A DNA stretch of 64,000 nt from Diplolepis rosae. Its lineage: Eukaryota; Arthropoda; Insecta; Hymenoptera; Diplolepididae. The notes beneath the pieces are model-generated. The model did no database searches, had not been told where the DNA came from, and saw nothing but the letters and a program-made list of their open reading frames with translations. Below are positions 31,236 through 42,409 of this stretch, in pieces. Within the stretch, counting starts at the first letter, position 1. Every line of letters begins with the position of its first letter. The stretch covers positions 9,300,001 through 9,364,000 of the forward strand of contig JAPYXD010000555.1 of NCBI GenBank assembly GCA_030998225.1, in the 5' to 3' direction. Both the position numbers and the translations under genes were made by a program.

Positions 31236-32055
31236 CTACGAAACAATTCGAAACAGGACTAAAATACCAGGCCGGTAATGGTCAAGAAAAAATATAGCAA
31301 TACGAATAACGGACTTGGATCGGCTAATGAAATATCCGGAACAAATGACTCACTATGAGAAATGAAAAACACCACTAGTTTAAAATATGGAAACATTATT
31401 TCGATTTTTTTATTACAAACAAATGAATTCTGCTTCTTTTTTTCTCTCTTTTCAATCTTTTCAGAAATTCACCAGCAAAAAGTTTTTATTATGCATTGGA
31501 AAAATTAACTCCTCAATATTATTTCGAATTATGAAAACTGCAGAATTTCCCCAGAAGTTTTTCAAATTTTTTCTTAATTTTATATTAATTTCTGTTAAGA
31601 CGCCAGTAATTATAGCTACAGTAAGGAATTCGAAACTTGAAATACATGTCTGTGTTGCATAATAAAAGGACATAAATTCAGTAAAGTTTCAATCACTTCA
31701 TTTCATAATGTATATGCATAAAATTATTAACCACAGTTTTTTTTCTTCAAGTTTCAAAAAGTTCATGAAAAAATCTATGAAGAAGCGAAAGAAAAATATT
31801 TAACCCTAGATAAAGTTTATGCCCCCCTCCAAGATCCTTTTCAGTATTATCAATAAATAATATATAATCTTACTAAAAATTATGCAGAGAAACTTTTTAT
31901 TTTTATTTCATAATGATAATTTCAAAAAATATTTGGATTTAAGGGAAAACAATTATTATTCCTAGTGGAATAAAAAACTTTTCTCTCTGTAAATACTAAA
32001 ATTTAATGAAATGATATGAAACTTTACTATAGACCAGAAAAACACCAGTTGATAT
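31236..32055. other. 1.7-kb intron, first part, AT-rich
   Basis: Between the two central homeodomain exons. It contains a decayed R4-like hairpin at about 31884-31991 (CAGAGAAACTTTTTATTTTT against AAAAAACTTTTCTCTCTG) and short frames without motifs (31387-31673). Confidence 0.5.
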
Positions 32056-32415
32056 ACACACAGAAAAAAGTTTTATTTAAATTTAAGAAATGGTTTTTTT
32101 AACTTCATTTCTTCAATTCGAAGTAAAAACACCTTTAGAACAAACATAAATTTATTTAATATAAAAAAATATTTATTTGATTCGAATATAATACCGGTGA
32201 AAACTTAAGAAATAATTTATTTAATTTTATTATCTTAAACAAAGACAATTTTTTCTTCAAATTAGAGAAAATATTCCTGTTAATTTCCTAAATTCAAAGA
32301 AAAAAAAACAATCAAGAAATTTATTTAAATCAAAGAAACTTTTCTTTGACAGTATACACAAATTTGTTTGATTCAAATAAAATTTTTTTGAATAAAAGAA
32401 ACTTTTTTCTGGATA
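32056..32415. repeat. AT-rich element with CACAGAAAAAAG ends
   Basis: Begins CACACAGAAAAAAGTTTTAT and ends AAGAAACTTTTTTCTGGATA. Closely parallels 3868-4220 (GTAAAAACACCTTTAGAACA, ACAATTTTTTCTTC). Non-coding. Confidence 0.6.
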
Positions 32416-32700
32416 TATTGACCCTGAATCGGGTGTTATATTTACTCGGAGTCTGGTGTAGAATATAAAATCTACACTAGAATCCGCTGTTATGTATATT
32501 AATCGGGTCCTAAAGTAAAGTGTAGATTCTATCGAGAATCGAGGTAAATAACACAGCTGTTTTTTTCGATAAGTTACAGTAAGTTTTGATATTACGCACA
32601 GTAAAGTTACATAAATTTTTTTTAAGTTTAATATTTTACTGTGAAAATTCCACACTATAAGATGTTTTTTCGCTAAAGAGCGTAAGTTCCTTCGTATAAA
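32416..32700. repeat. TCTGGTGT / GTAGATTCT repeat segment
   Basis: Contains TCGGAGTCTGGTGTAGAATA and its partial inverse GTGTAGATTCTATC, ending TCGAGGTAAATAACACAGCTG. A relative lies at 59813-59892 plus 60954-60985, where a hAT element splits it. Probably a short inverted-repeat element. Confidence 0.45.
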
Positions 32701-32971
32701 AACCAAAAAAGGGTCTCTGCCAAGCTCGAGCCTCCTTCTATTTTAATTTTTTTTTTCTAAATTCAATTGTAAATTTTTTATAATAAAAATCCACTTACTC
32801 GTATAGATAAGAATTGTACTTGATCAATTTTTGACATCGTAGATATTTTATTGGTAAGATGTGCGTTAAATATTTTTTCGAGCAGCCGGGAAGATAAAAA
32901 CCAAAATTGGCAAACTCACTTACGTAAGGTTTTTCTTAGTACAGTGGTTTTAAGGTAAAAAAATAACCAAC

Positions 32972-33099
32972 CTGGGTAAAAGTGGTTCTATGTCGCCGCC
33001 GGGCAGGCGTTGGACAACTTGCGGTGGTTGGGGTGTGACCAATGTGTGGGCTTGAGGCGCAAGGTTCTGGTTTCAATTTTTTGAAGGCTCCTTCAGCTC
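32972..33099 (-). CDS. unc-42: homeobox gene, exon with linker and homeodomain N-terminal arm
   Basis: 128-bp exon between acceptor TTGGTTTCAG and donor CCCAG|GTTGGT. Its first two bases complete a Gly codon split with the exon ending at 50686; it ends in phase 0. It encodes AEGAFKKLKPEPCASSPH, then IGHTPTTASCPTPA, then RRRHRTTFTQ, homeodomain positions 1-10 with the minor-groove arm R2/R3/R5 and F8. KKLKPEP resembles a SUMO-acceptor-like site (LKPE), a possibility only. The Ser/Thr/Pro-rich linker fits the poorly conserved region before many paired-class homeodomains. The phase match on both sides, and the exact supply of the ten missing homeodomain residues, make this exon secure although it gives no long open frame. 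Confidence 0.94.
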
Positions 33100-34180
33100 C
33101 TGAAACCAATAAAGGCTTTTCTCAATATTTACACAGCACTTCATTCCTTACCTAATATCCCATAAAAATTAAAAAATTCTACATGAGGTACACGTCAAAT
33201 CAATTTCGAAACAATAAATACAAATGTTCATAACATTCTTGTAAACACGTCTTGAGCCTTCTTTTAAAAAATATACTCATTGGAAAAAAATATATCAACA
33301 ATTTTTAAAATCTTTTCTCTTTCCCACGATTGTAACGATATAAAAGCTCATTTTTCTAATCTTTTTATTGACACAACACACTGTTTAAAAAGTTTATTAA
33401 TTTTAATAAACTTTAATATACAAATGGTAAATTAAAATTGATAGATTTGTATATTATGAAAGATTAATATGCATTAATATTAAATTTAATAATTTTTCCA
33501 TCAAAATATATTAAAATTAACACGCATTATTAAGATATATACATATGTGTATTAAAATTCAAATAAAAGTTTGTACACGAAAAAAAATAGTTCGATAAAG
33601 TTTATAGAACTGTTTTATTTATATTTTATGGATATTTATTTATGGAATAGAATTCTGGAATTTTCACAGAGCTTTTCAGAATAAAATATGGATTATATGG
33701 TATTAACATAAGAACATTTAGTTTCATCAAGTTTTAAAGACACTGAATTCAAATCTAAACTTAAAATTTCAAAATTTTGAGTTTAAGTTCGGATTTAATG
33801 ACCTTAAAAATCTCAAAAAACTGCCTTTCACTCAATCATAACACAATTCTCAAAAAAAAGCAAGTCACTATATTGGATTCATTATAAAAAAAATAAACTT
33901 TCAATTTTATATTCGAATATAATTTTATAATCGGAAGGATCATTTTTGAAAAATATCCATGATCTGTATGCATTTGCATATTATTGATTAATTAGTAACC
34001 AATACATAATTATAACCTTATTTCGTTTTATTGAAGAGGTATTTGATTCTAAGTTAAAAACTTCCTAATAAATATTTCATTTATGAGCATTAATTTACAT
34101 TCCTCACTTGAGGAAGAATTTGATAGACAGTCGGAAAAAAGTTTGTCAAGCCGGCAATTTTCTTAATTTTATTTATTTAT
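33100..34180. other. AT-rich intron, nothing recognised
   Basis: Many TTAATATA and AAATTTTA words, no repeat ends, no frames. Confidence 0.5.
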
Positions 34181-34253
34181 TAGGTGCACAACTAAGTTCC
34201 CGCTGTTTTCTTAATGAAAATGCAACTTTATTGTGAAAAAATGGTTACAAATG

Positions 34254-34566
34254 AATCATTCAAAGTATTGCCCATCGTTAGCTACAACTTTTGCCCATCT
34301 TTCTGGTAAAGCTCGAATACCGTCATGATAAAAGTGTTCATCTTTTGAGGCTATCCACGAATCAAGCCTTTTTTCGATGTCTTCATATGAGCGGAACTGC
34401 TGATCAGCAGACCATGTGCCATCGACCGGAACAAGTAATAATCGGACGGCGCAATATCTGGGGAATACGGCGGGTAGGGTAGGACTTCCCATTTGAGCGT
34501 TTCTAGGTAGGTTTTAACGGGTTTCGCAACGTGAGGCCGAGCGTTTTCATGCTGTAGAATCACTCC
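34254..34566 (-). pseudogene. mariner transposase C-terminal part (family M3)
   Basis: Minus-strand remnant with the second catalytic block reading LQHENARPH, where relatives have HDN: the catalytic Asp is Glu. Then KTYLETLKWEVLPYPPYSPD with the third catalytic Asp in SPDIAPSDYYLF. A frameshift after MAHGL moves the tail (SYEDIEKRLDSWIASKDEHF ... NDGQYF) into another frame. The N-terminal fragment is at 36227-36380, on the other side of the foldback insertion. Confidence 0.9.
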
Positions 34567-34899
34567 CCGTTGAAAATTTCTGTATAGGATCCTTTAGAGG
34601 ATCCTTACTTGGGGTACCGTTCAGGTTATTGTACAGGATCATGTATGAGAATCATCAGGATCCTGTCCAGGATCCTTGAATAGTTTCCTGAAAGGATCCT
34701 CTAACGGATCATATCAAGGGACCTTAGAGGTTCCTGTACGACATACAAAACGGTTAACACAGGATCCTTTATAGGATCCTCTAAGGTGAGGGTACAGTAT
34801 AGATGAAAGGTTCCTTGATGGGATCCTTTAAGTCGTCAGATGAAAAATCTAATACTGTACATGGCCCTGTACAGGCTCTTCTGTGTGTTCCTTTACGTG

Positions 34900-35138
34900 C
34901 ACTGAAAGAAATGCTTGGGATTTATCAGCCATATGAATATAGCTGATTGTTTTTAAGTAATTCAACAAAAAATATTTGACAGTTAACCAAAAATATCGCT
35001 GCAATAGTAATTCATATGTTTGGAATATACATACAGGCTGAACTAATACAAGCAAACCTTGGTTTTCGGTAAATCACCAATATAATATAGGTCAAGGAAC
35101 CACAATTATGTCTGTATCGTCGAATTTTTTTTTCAGTG
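34900..35138. mobile_element. CACTG...CAGTG MITE nested in the foldback arm
   Basis: Begins CACTGAAAGAAATGCTTGGG and ends ATTTTTTTTTCAGTG, flanked by TG on both sides. The right arm of the foldback shows the intact target (ACGTG-TTCCTATAC). CACTR...YAGTG ends with a 2-3-bp duplication are typical of CACTA/EnSpm-like elements; assignment is tentative. Confidence 0.75.
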
Positions 35139-35203
35139 TGTTCCTATACATTAAAACGAAGGAAAATATTTCTGTATGCAGGATCCCGCAGAGGGAAACT
35201 TTC

Positions 35204-35606
35204 ACCCTCCGTTACCAAACATATGAGGGATTCCCTCAGTGGGGTCAGTTTTTTCGAAATAACTTCTAATTTACGCTTCACACAGTCTGGTCCGTTTGAA
35301 TACCTTTCCACGAATTATTCCTGAAGCTTTTTGTAGCAATAAAAAATGTTCAAGTAGAATACTCATTCAATAATCACTTTTCAAAATCAAAGGTGACGTG
35401 AATTCTGAGGGAATCCCTCCATATTTTGGCTTTCGTGCAATGGAAATAGCTTGAGTTCTAGAGTGCGGTGTTGCCATATTTTAATGTTACAAGTTCAGCC
35501 AAGTAGTCGTAACATTTGGCAACACTGCAGATGTTCTAACACACAGAGGGAAATCCTCTAGGGTTTGGTAACAGTGTAACAATTTTTAAGTTTGGTAACG
35601 GAGGGT
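35204..35606. mobile_element. ACCCTCCGTTACCAAA MITE nested in the foldback arm
   Basis: Termini ACCCTCCGTTACCAAAC and GTTTGGTAACGGAGGGT are inverse. The opposite arm of the foldback reads AAACTTTAAAGGATCCC where this arm is interrupted after AAACTTT. About 403 bp, with inner GAGGGATTCCCTC palindromes. Class uncertain. Confidence 0.75.
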
Positions 35607-36226
35607 TAAAGGATTCCGACTGATTTTGAACCACAAAATTATTCCTTTATAGGTTCTCGTAGAGGAACCTGCAAAAGATCTCACTCGGGTTTATATCTTA
35701 CAATTGAACGGTTGACTGCAATAACGGTATTCTAGCATTTTCAGAAATCACTTCTATTGCATTTGTTTTGTACATGACTTGATGAGAAAAGAAAAAATAT
35801 ATATATATTTTGCAGGTTCCTCTACAAGAACCTATAAAGGAATAATTTCGTGGTTCAAAATCAGTCGGGATCCTTTAAAGTTTCCCTCTGTGGGATCCTG
35901 CATACAGAAATATTTTCCTTCGTTTTACTGTATAGGAACACGTAAAGGAACACACATAAGAGCCTGTACAGGATCATGTACAGTATCAGATTGTTCATCT
36001 GACGACTTAAAGGATCCCATCAAGGAACCTTTCATCTATACCGTACCCTCTCCTTAGAGGATCCTATAAAGGATCCTGTGCTAACCGTTTTTATGTCGCA
36101 CAGGAACCTCTACGGTTCCTTCATAGGATCCTTTCAAGAACCTATTCAAGGATCCTGTACAATAACCTGAATGGTACCCCAAGTAAGGACTCTCTAAAGG
36201 ATCCTATACAGGAATTTTCAACAGGG

Positions 36227-36380
36227 TTTTTTCGTGCAGTGCTCGGCTGAAACGCATCAATTGCGTTCGATACCGTTCCCCAGTGATGGTTTCGTTCGGT
36301 TTCAACAGCTCATAATAAATAACATCAGCGTCTTCGAAGGTTTTTGGCCTTCCTTCACGCTCTCGATGCGCTTCAGCCGC
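36227..36380 (-). pseudogene. mariner transposase N-terminal fragment, deleted (family M3)
   Basis: Minus strand: ATG at about 36380 gives MAAEAHREREGRPKTFEDAD joined directly to VIYYELLKPNETITGERYRT. The first part is from the N-terminal third and the second from after the first catalytic block, so roughly 100 residues with the first catalytic Asp are deleted. The frame runs into the foldback insertion after ALHEK. Confidence 0.85.
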
Positions 36381-36639
36381 CATTTTCTTCAAGTGAAAGA
36401 AGAAAATCAACACTTACCGCAAATGACGATTATTTGGTACAAAATCAGACATTTTCACACAACCAAAAGTATATGGCGCCAAAAAAAAATCACTAATGTG
36501 TTAAAACGGCTTGTTTACCATATGTCTAAGCTTGGTTCATGACGTTTTGGATATGTCAAAATCAACCAACACTTACTGCTGGAGCCATCTATTGACAAAC
36601 AGCGGGAACTTAGTTGCGCACCTATAATATATAAGTTTC

Positions 36640-36975
36640 TTTCATCTAGATTTTTATTACTCAAAGTGTCGAAAATTTTATCTCAAATAAAATGAGTCAT
36701 CAAAACTTTGTATCAGATAAAAACTATACACTTTTTATTGGTGGAATCATATCACTAAAAATCAGTTTAAAACAAGTTAAATTTGTCTATTGATTCCGAC
36801 CGTAAAAAAAATATGTATAATTTCTACTCGATTGAAACTTTCTATGTCTCATTTTATTCGAGATAAAATTTCTCACATTTTCACTAGAATAAACTCGATT
36901 AAAAAATATTGTAAATTAACAAAAATGAGGAAATCTTCACATTAATTAAATTTTCCGATTATCTGTCTAATTGTC
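36640..36975. repeat. hairpin repeat family R9
   Basis: Carries AAAATTTTATCTCAAATAAAATGAG and its inverse CTCATTTTATTCGAGATAAAATTT, and ends TTTTCCGATTATCTGTCTAATTG. Boundaries approximate. Confidence 0.5.
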
Positions 36976-37172
36976 ACATAATATGAATGAATCTCAGGCT
37001 TTAGTTTATAAATTGGAGAAATTTCGAAAAGGCCTAAGGCCATGGATTAATCAGACCGCGTGACTAAATTATACATTAATTCGTTTATGTATAAGATTAA
37101 TTTTTTAATTTACAAAACATCTTTCTGAAAATGTGGAAAACATAACAAAAAACAATACAGCAAGTTTGTTAA

Positions 37173-38614
37173 GGTAGTTGTCATGCGAAAAAAAATGTCC
37201 CTGAAAAAAAGTATTCTTGGGATTTTAAAACTTGGAGTCGGTTTCATTTGTACACAACATTTCTTCTACAGTAAGTGTTTTTTACAGAAAATACAAAGAT
37301 TTAATTTAATCGAGAACCAAAATTCGGAAGATATTTTCTGTAAAAAACACTTTCTGTAGAAAAAATTTTGTGTATTAATGAAACCGACTCAAAACTTGAA
37401 ATAATATATTATCAGTCGTGTCTTATGAAAAAAAACCTGATTTTTTACTAACAAAATTTAAAACTCACAGAAGGTAATGCGTTTAATAATGTTTTTTATA
37501 ATAGAGTTTTTCTTACTATCGTTTCTTACCAATTTTTTAAAAATGATCGGATTTATATATCATAGCCACTTTTTAAAATGATTTAATTAAAAATTGTCAA
37601 CATTTCACCTCCTATCTGAAGTCTTCTTCAGGGCATACATAATATTTTTATTAAGAATTCGAAAAAGACCTATTGTAGGAAATAATCTTCAAATATCGTT
37701 ATTTCAAAAAAATTGTTTCTTTTAAAAATATTCTTTTAAAGATTTCAGCCACTGAAAACTTTACTTCCAAAACTAAAAATGGTAGAGTTACAAAGATTAT
37801 TTTCCCTAAAAAAATAAGCTATGATTTATGAATATCCAATCATTCTTTAAAAATTGGTAAAAAGCGATAGTAAATAAAAACTCTATTACAAAAAACATTA
37901 TCAAAAGTATTACCTTCCGTAAATTTAAAATTTTTTTCATCAAAAATAATGTTTTTCCTTTCATAAAATACGACTGAAAATATAATTTCAAGTCTTAAAC
38001 TTGTAATAAACCTTTTTTTAGAGATCTGTTTTTTGGTACAACAACTATGTTAAATACATAAAAAAAATAGGCTGGTATTTTATTTCAATAAATCCAATTG
38101 ATTTTATTTCCTTAGTTTTTTAAATGGAAGTGTGGAATATTCTGTTTCAAATACAATGAGTCAACAAAAGCTTATATCAGATAAAAGTTATAGATTTTTT
38201 CATTGATGGAATCATAGAAAAATTGTCTATCGATTTCGACCATTAAAAAGTCTATAATTTTTATCCGATTGAAACTTTTCAAGGATCATTTCATTCAGAG
38301 TAAAATTTTTCACACTCCCATTAAAAAAAAGTCGATGAATTGAAATTATAAATGAAAAAAAGCAAGGAAGTAGTCGATTCGACTAACCTTTTTTCCGATT
38401 ATCCGTTTAATTATTCCTTAAATTATGTAATAAAGTTTGGTCCGAAAGCATGAAACAGCTTATTATTTAAACAGTTTTTAACGTATCTGAATTGTTCAAA
38501 TATTAAAATAAAACGTGACAATTGAATTTAACAAAAATTCTAATACCTAGATTTGAAAATAACTCTCACAGAACATTTGATTGAACCAACAAGATTTTTG
38601 TTGGTATAACTACC
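37173..38614. mobile_element. TTAA MITE family R2 type B, swollen by further insertions
   Basis: TTAA at 37169-37172 and 38615-38618. Ends GGTAGTTGTCATGCG and GGTATAACTACC. Inside are a small hairpin (about 37236-37391, GAGTCGGTTTCAT ... ATGAAACCGACTC) and an R9 hairpin (about 38105-38417, ending AATTATTCC-TTAA). Confidence 0.75.
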
Positions 38615-38738
38615 TTAACTTCTTTCTAGAAAAAAATGTTGGAAAAAATTGGAAAACTTATCGATAAAGACAGTGAACTGTAAAAATGTTCCAAAAATTT
38701 GCACTCAAGCGAAGTTGACAGACAATCTTCATCGTCTT

Positions 38739-39015
38739 CACAGAGAAACTTTTTATATCAATTTTTACTATAGTATTTTTTAATTTAGGGAAAAACGTAT
38801 CACTTTGAGAATTTTTGTTAGTAAAAATATTAAACTTTATAATAATGATATGAAACTTCAGCATAGTTCATAGCAAATTTTACTATAGTTTATACTAAAG
38901 CTTCATATCATTTTTATAAAGTTTAGTATTTTTACTAACAAAAATTCTCAGTGATACGTTTTTCCCTAAATTGAAAAATACTATAGTAAAAATTGATATA
39001 AAAAGTTTCTCCGTG
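38739..39015. mobile_element. hairpin MITE family R4, second copy
   Basis: CACAGAGAAACTTTTTATAT at the left, ATATAAAAAGTTTCTCCGTG at the right; almost identical to 13857-14125 throughout. Flanks are TT, a decayed TA. Confidence 0.88.
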
Positions 39016-39126
39016 TTCTCTTCTTTTTTCCACACTGCAGGAAGATATTTTGTGAAATGAAATTGTTATCTTACATGAACTTTTAGAGAATTTTGGTCAC
39101 GTGGTCTTTTTGATCTATGGCCGTAA

Positions 39127-41564
39127 GGGGAGAGGTTCACTTTTTCCCGGCTAATCCAAATTAAATGGCAGATTCGCATATGATTAGGTACCATTATTTC
39201 TGCAATGGATAGAGCTAGAGACTTGAATTTTTTCATACGTACACAATACACTAGGATTTTGAAGATTTGAGATCAATCGGATCATTCGGGTCGATGTCAC
39301 CGTTTCGTTTCAAAGTCGCAAAATAAGTTCTACATTAAAATGTAAGCGACACGTATTTTTTCGTTTTGCTCAAAAGTTTGATTTTTCTTAGTTATCGCGA
39401 TTTTAATTTTGGATGTGAAAAGTGATGTACACTCAATGAGGAATTTTTTTATAAAATAAAAATATAATTTTATTTAACATGATTCAATCATTATTATTGA
39501 AAAACTAAAATAGAAAATAAATTTCGAATCGAAAAATTTCAAACTTCAACATATTTTTTTTCTTTCAATTTTTTTTCGCCTATTTGAAAAGGTTAAAACA
39601 GTATTTTACAAAAATTTCAGCACCCAAATATGCTTTGTTCGATAATGAGAAATTTTTTTCGAAAAGCGGAAATTTTTCATACTGTAACGGGTACATATAA
39701 GTTTAAACACTTTTATTTTATCATCGTAAATTCGTTAAAGTTGTTACATTAGATAATATTAAATATAACTGTAACAATTATTACATAAATTTTTATAGAA
39801 TTTACATTTTATGAATATTCTGCTCTATTTGGGCGTAGAAGCCCGGTGTATTTTCGCTGAAACAAATAAATACACATGATAATCGTTTATTACTTTCCAA
39901 TTAGGTCCAAAATATATGGAATATATAATCATAAGGACCTCAGTATAGTATCTACTCTAGTATACGTTTCATGAAGACCAAAGTTGATGGATATAACAAT
40001 CACAGATAATACAGGTAAGCGTTAGTTAGTATTTTGCGTTTTCAGATGCTTTAAACCGGCTATAATATGACAGTTTTCCGTTTTTCGAAAATAAAATTCT
40101 CATTAGCGAACAAAAGATATTTGGGTGCTGGAATTTTTGTAAAATATTGTTTCTACCTATTGAAATACTGTACCGGTCAGAATTGTGGGACCACCTGTTT
40201 TTCGATAATTACTTAAATTATCCTAATTTGAATTATGTGAGTGGAAAAATTCCTTCTCTTAATTAAATTTAAAGCTATCAAAATTATTCATAAAATGAGC
40301 CCAGCATGAATTCGTTTTGTTAATTTTTCAAGAAGTTATTGCAGAAAAAGTCCAAATTTCAATGCTTTCTTAAATTTTAAATACCTTTCGAAATTATCAA
40401 ACATTTTTTAATGTTCTTGGACTAATTTTAAAGCTGAATTTCTAAAAAATCGAAAAAAATTCTTGGAATTGATGTGTAATTTTTTTCTTACATACTGCTC
40501 AAGGTTAAAATTCATATAAAAAAGTTTGAAAAATTCCAATATTGCTTTTGCTGATATATAAAACATATAATCATGAATTTTGTATCGAATTCCCTTAAGA
40601 TATATATTCATATGATCTTTATTATGATTTACTTACAAATGAAATGTTTTTGAAATTTCCCTACTTTTTTGTTACAATTTCAATTCTTTGCGTTATGCAA
40701 GAAAAAAATTATAGATTTATAATGACAATTTACTGCGATTCTGTAGAATCTTAGCTTTAAAATGAGCCTAACAACATTAAAAAATGTTGATTATTTCGAA
40801 AGTTAATGGAAACTTATGAAAATATTGAAATTTGGACTTTTTTTGCAATAACTTCTTCAAAATTTAACGAAACAACTTCATTCTAGACTAATTTTAAAGA
40901 TAATTTTGATGGCTTTCACATTATTAAGAGTACAAATTTCATCACTCACAGAATTGAAATTAAGATAATTTAAGCTATCATCGAAAAACAGGTTGTCCCA
41001 CAATTCTGACCGGTAGTCTATGTGAAAAAAATTTGAAAGAAAAAAAAGATGTTGAAGTTTGAAATTTTTTGATTCAATTTTTTTGTCCCATTTTACGTTT
41101 TAAATAATAATTATTTAGCCATGTTTTCGTGTGTTCTGACTGTCAATTATTCAAAAAGTTTATCTAATTACATTAAAATCGCGATAAGTCAGAAAATTCA
41201 AACTTTTGAGCAAAACGAAAATACATGTCTCTTACATTTTAATGAAGAACTTATTTTGCGACTTTAACGCAAAACGGTGACGACCCAAATGGCCCGATCA
41301 ACTCGAAATGGAATGACTCCTATATAAAAAATAGAAATGTGTTCGATTTTAAAGATATAAAATGTAAATATTCTAAACAGACAAATATTTTTGAAATCTT
41401 ATCTTATAAGGATAATTCTAGTGTATTATATTCATTATGCTATGAAAAATATCCGGTAAAAGTTTCATAGTGTTGGTTCTTGTAGTTTTTGAGAAAATGG
41501 TACCTAACGATATGCGAAACTGCCATTTAATCAGCATTGTCCGGGAAAAAGTGAACCTCTTTCC
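39127..41564. mobile_element. 2.4-kb TTAA-type hairpin element (GGGGAGAGGTTCAC ends)
   Basis: Begins GGGGAGAGGTTCACTTTTTC and ends GAAAAAGTGAACCTCTTTCC followed by TTAA (41565-41568); the left flank is GTAA, shared with the R7 element next door. Arms of about 300-400 bp include ACATTAAAATGTAAGCGACA, TTTTGCTCAAAAGTTTGA and CATTTAATTTGGAT-type pairs. A nested Tc1-type MITE lies at 40173-41013. No transposase seen. Confidence 0.82.
40173..41013. mobile_element. Tc1/mariner-type MITE (CCGGTCAGAATTGTG ends), 841 bp
   Basis: TA on both sides (40171-40172, 41014-41015). Termini CCGGTCAGAATTGTGGGACC and GTCCCACAATTCTGACCGG. Inverted arms extend over several hundred bases (TTTCGATAATTACTTAAATT against AAGATAATTTAAGC...ATCGAAA). 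Sits inside the 39127-41564 element. No frame with catalytic motifs. Confidence 0.88.
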
Positions 41565-41568
41565 TTAA

Positions 41569-42216
41569 GAAGAATTAGGCTTGCCATTTGTGAATCGCAC
41601 TGGGACACGTCATTGACTTTACCTATCTCCTGGCTTTATGAACGGAGTAAGCGAGGAGGTAACCGTAGCAAGCGAAGTCCCTCGCACTATGCTAACTTGG
41701 TTAAAGCGTTAATGACCTAATCATGTTACATGCTGATTCAATGTTCAAGGATGAATGCTGTCCACTTTACATACCTTGCCCCATTACCTAGTGAACGAGA
41801 GGAAACTCGGTCAAGTTCGTTCAAGAAGTCGAAGACAAACATGCACTCTTCTCCAAACTTTGTCAATTCCTTCAAGTCACTGCCAAATCATTCTTATTAT
41901 TTTTCACTCTTATCATCCTCCACAAAGATTACAATTATCTTGTATATTACCTATCACTTTATTTCTATTTTAGGTAAAGATTAGACGACCTTTGGAAATT
42001 TCTTTTTGCTGCTTACTTCAGTAATGCCTAATCTTTGCATCGATAAATGCTCGCTTATCCAGTGTAATTTTTAATTTTTTTCTTAATTAAGGTTTTCACT
42101 GTAAATATACCTTGTTATTCTTTATTCAAAGCAAAAAACTTAAATGAAAATAGATAGTAAAATATCGGTAAGTTTCGTCCTGGAAAATATATCACAGAGA
42201 AAAATGGAGATAAGGA
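41569..42216. other. unassigned intron segment
   Basis: 41575-41740 is GC-balanced (GAACGGAGTAAGCGAGGAGG...). Two overlapping plus-strand frames (41730-41984) show no motif. No repeat ends seen. Confidence 0.35.
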
Positions 42217-42392
42217 AATCGAAATTGATTTCTGTAAACAAATTTTACGTTTGGTTTTTTCCAGCTAATTAGCCAACAATAATTACTGAATTCGAGTAAT
42301 AATTGCCAAGCGACATTGCACTTACTTTTGTTTTATTGGGGAATAGTTACAAAGAACCAAACGTAAAATTTTTCTACAGAAATTCCAATGTT
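42217..42392. repeat. small inverted repeat
   Basis: TTTCTGTAAACAAATTTTACGTTTGG is mirrored by CCAAACGTAAAATTTTTCTACAGAAAT, with a ~110-bp loop. Confidence 0.6.
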
Positions 42393-42409
42393 AAATTCCG
42401 ATTCCGTAC

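Larger units (their letters stand above)
34566..36226. mobile_element. foldback element with GGATCC-rich arms
   Basis: A 1.66-kb inverted-repeat element. It starts CCGTTGAAAATTTCTGTATA and ends TATACAGGAATTTTCAACAGGG. The arms are inverse over their whole length (TTACTTGGGGTACC, GTTAACACAGGATCCTTTAT, GATGGGATCCTTTAAGTCGT and so on) and meet around a ~125-bp loop at about 35683-35808. AGGATCCT and AGGTTCCT words recur all along both arms. The left arm is longer because two smaller elements (34900-35138 and about 35204-35606) are inserted in it; the right arm gives the uninterrupted sequence at both points. No coding sequence seen. Confidence 0.9.
34183..36622 (-). mobile_element. mariner transposon (family M3) split by a foldback element
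   Basis: TA at 34181-34182 and 36623-36624. Ends GGTGCACAACTAAGTTCCCG and the inverse CGGGAACTTAGTTGCGCACC. Total length is 2.44 kb because a ~1.66-kb foldback element sits inside the transposase gene; the mariner itself is only ~0.78 kb. Confidence 0.93.
37038..39122. mobile_element. TTAA MITE family R7, copy with nested R2 and R4
   Basis: Begins GGCCATGGATTAATCAGACC after CTAA and ends TTTGATCTATGGCC before GTAA. It holds an R2 element (37173-38614) at a TTAA, and an R4 hairpin (38739-39015). The uninterrupted equivalent of the R2 site is TCAACTTC at 18451-18458 in the other R7 copy. Confidence 0.85.

Noticed and set aside
32257..32706. 149-codon minus-strand frame in the 1.7-kb intron
   Set aside because: Low-complexity, overlaps the CACAGAAAAAAG repeat, no start or domain support.
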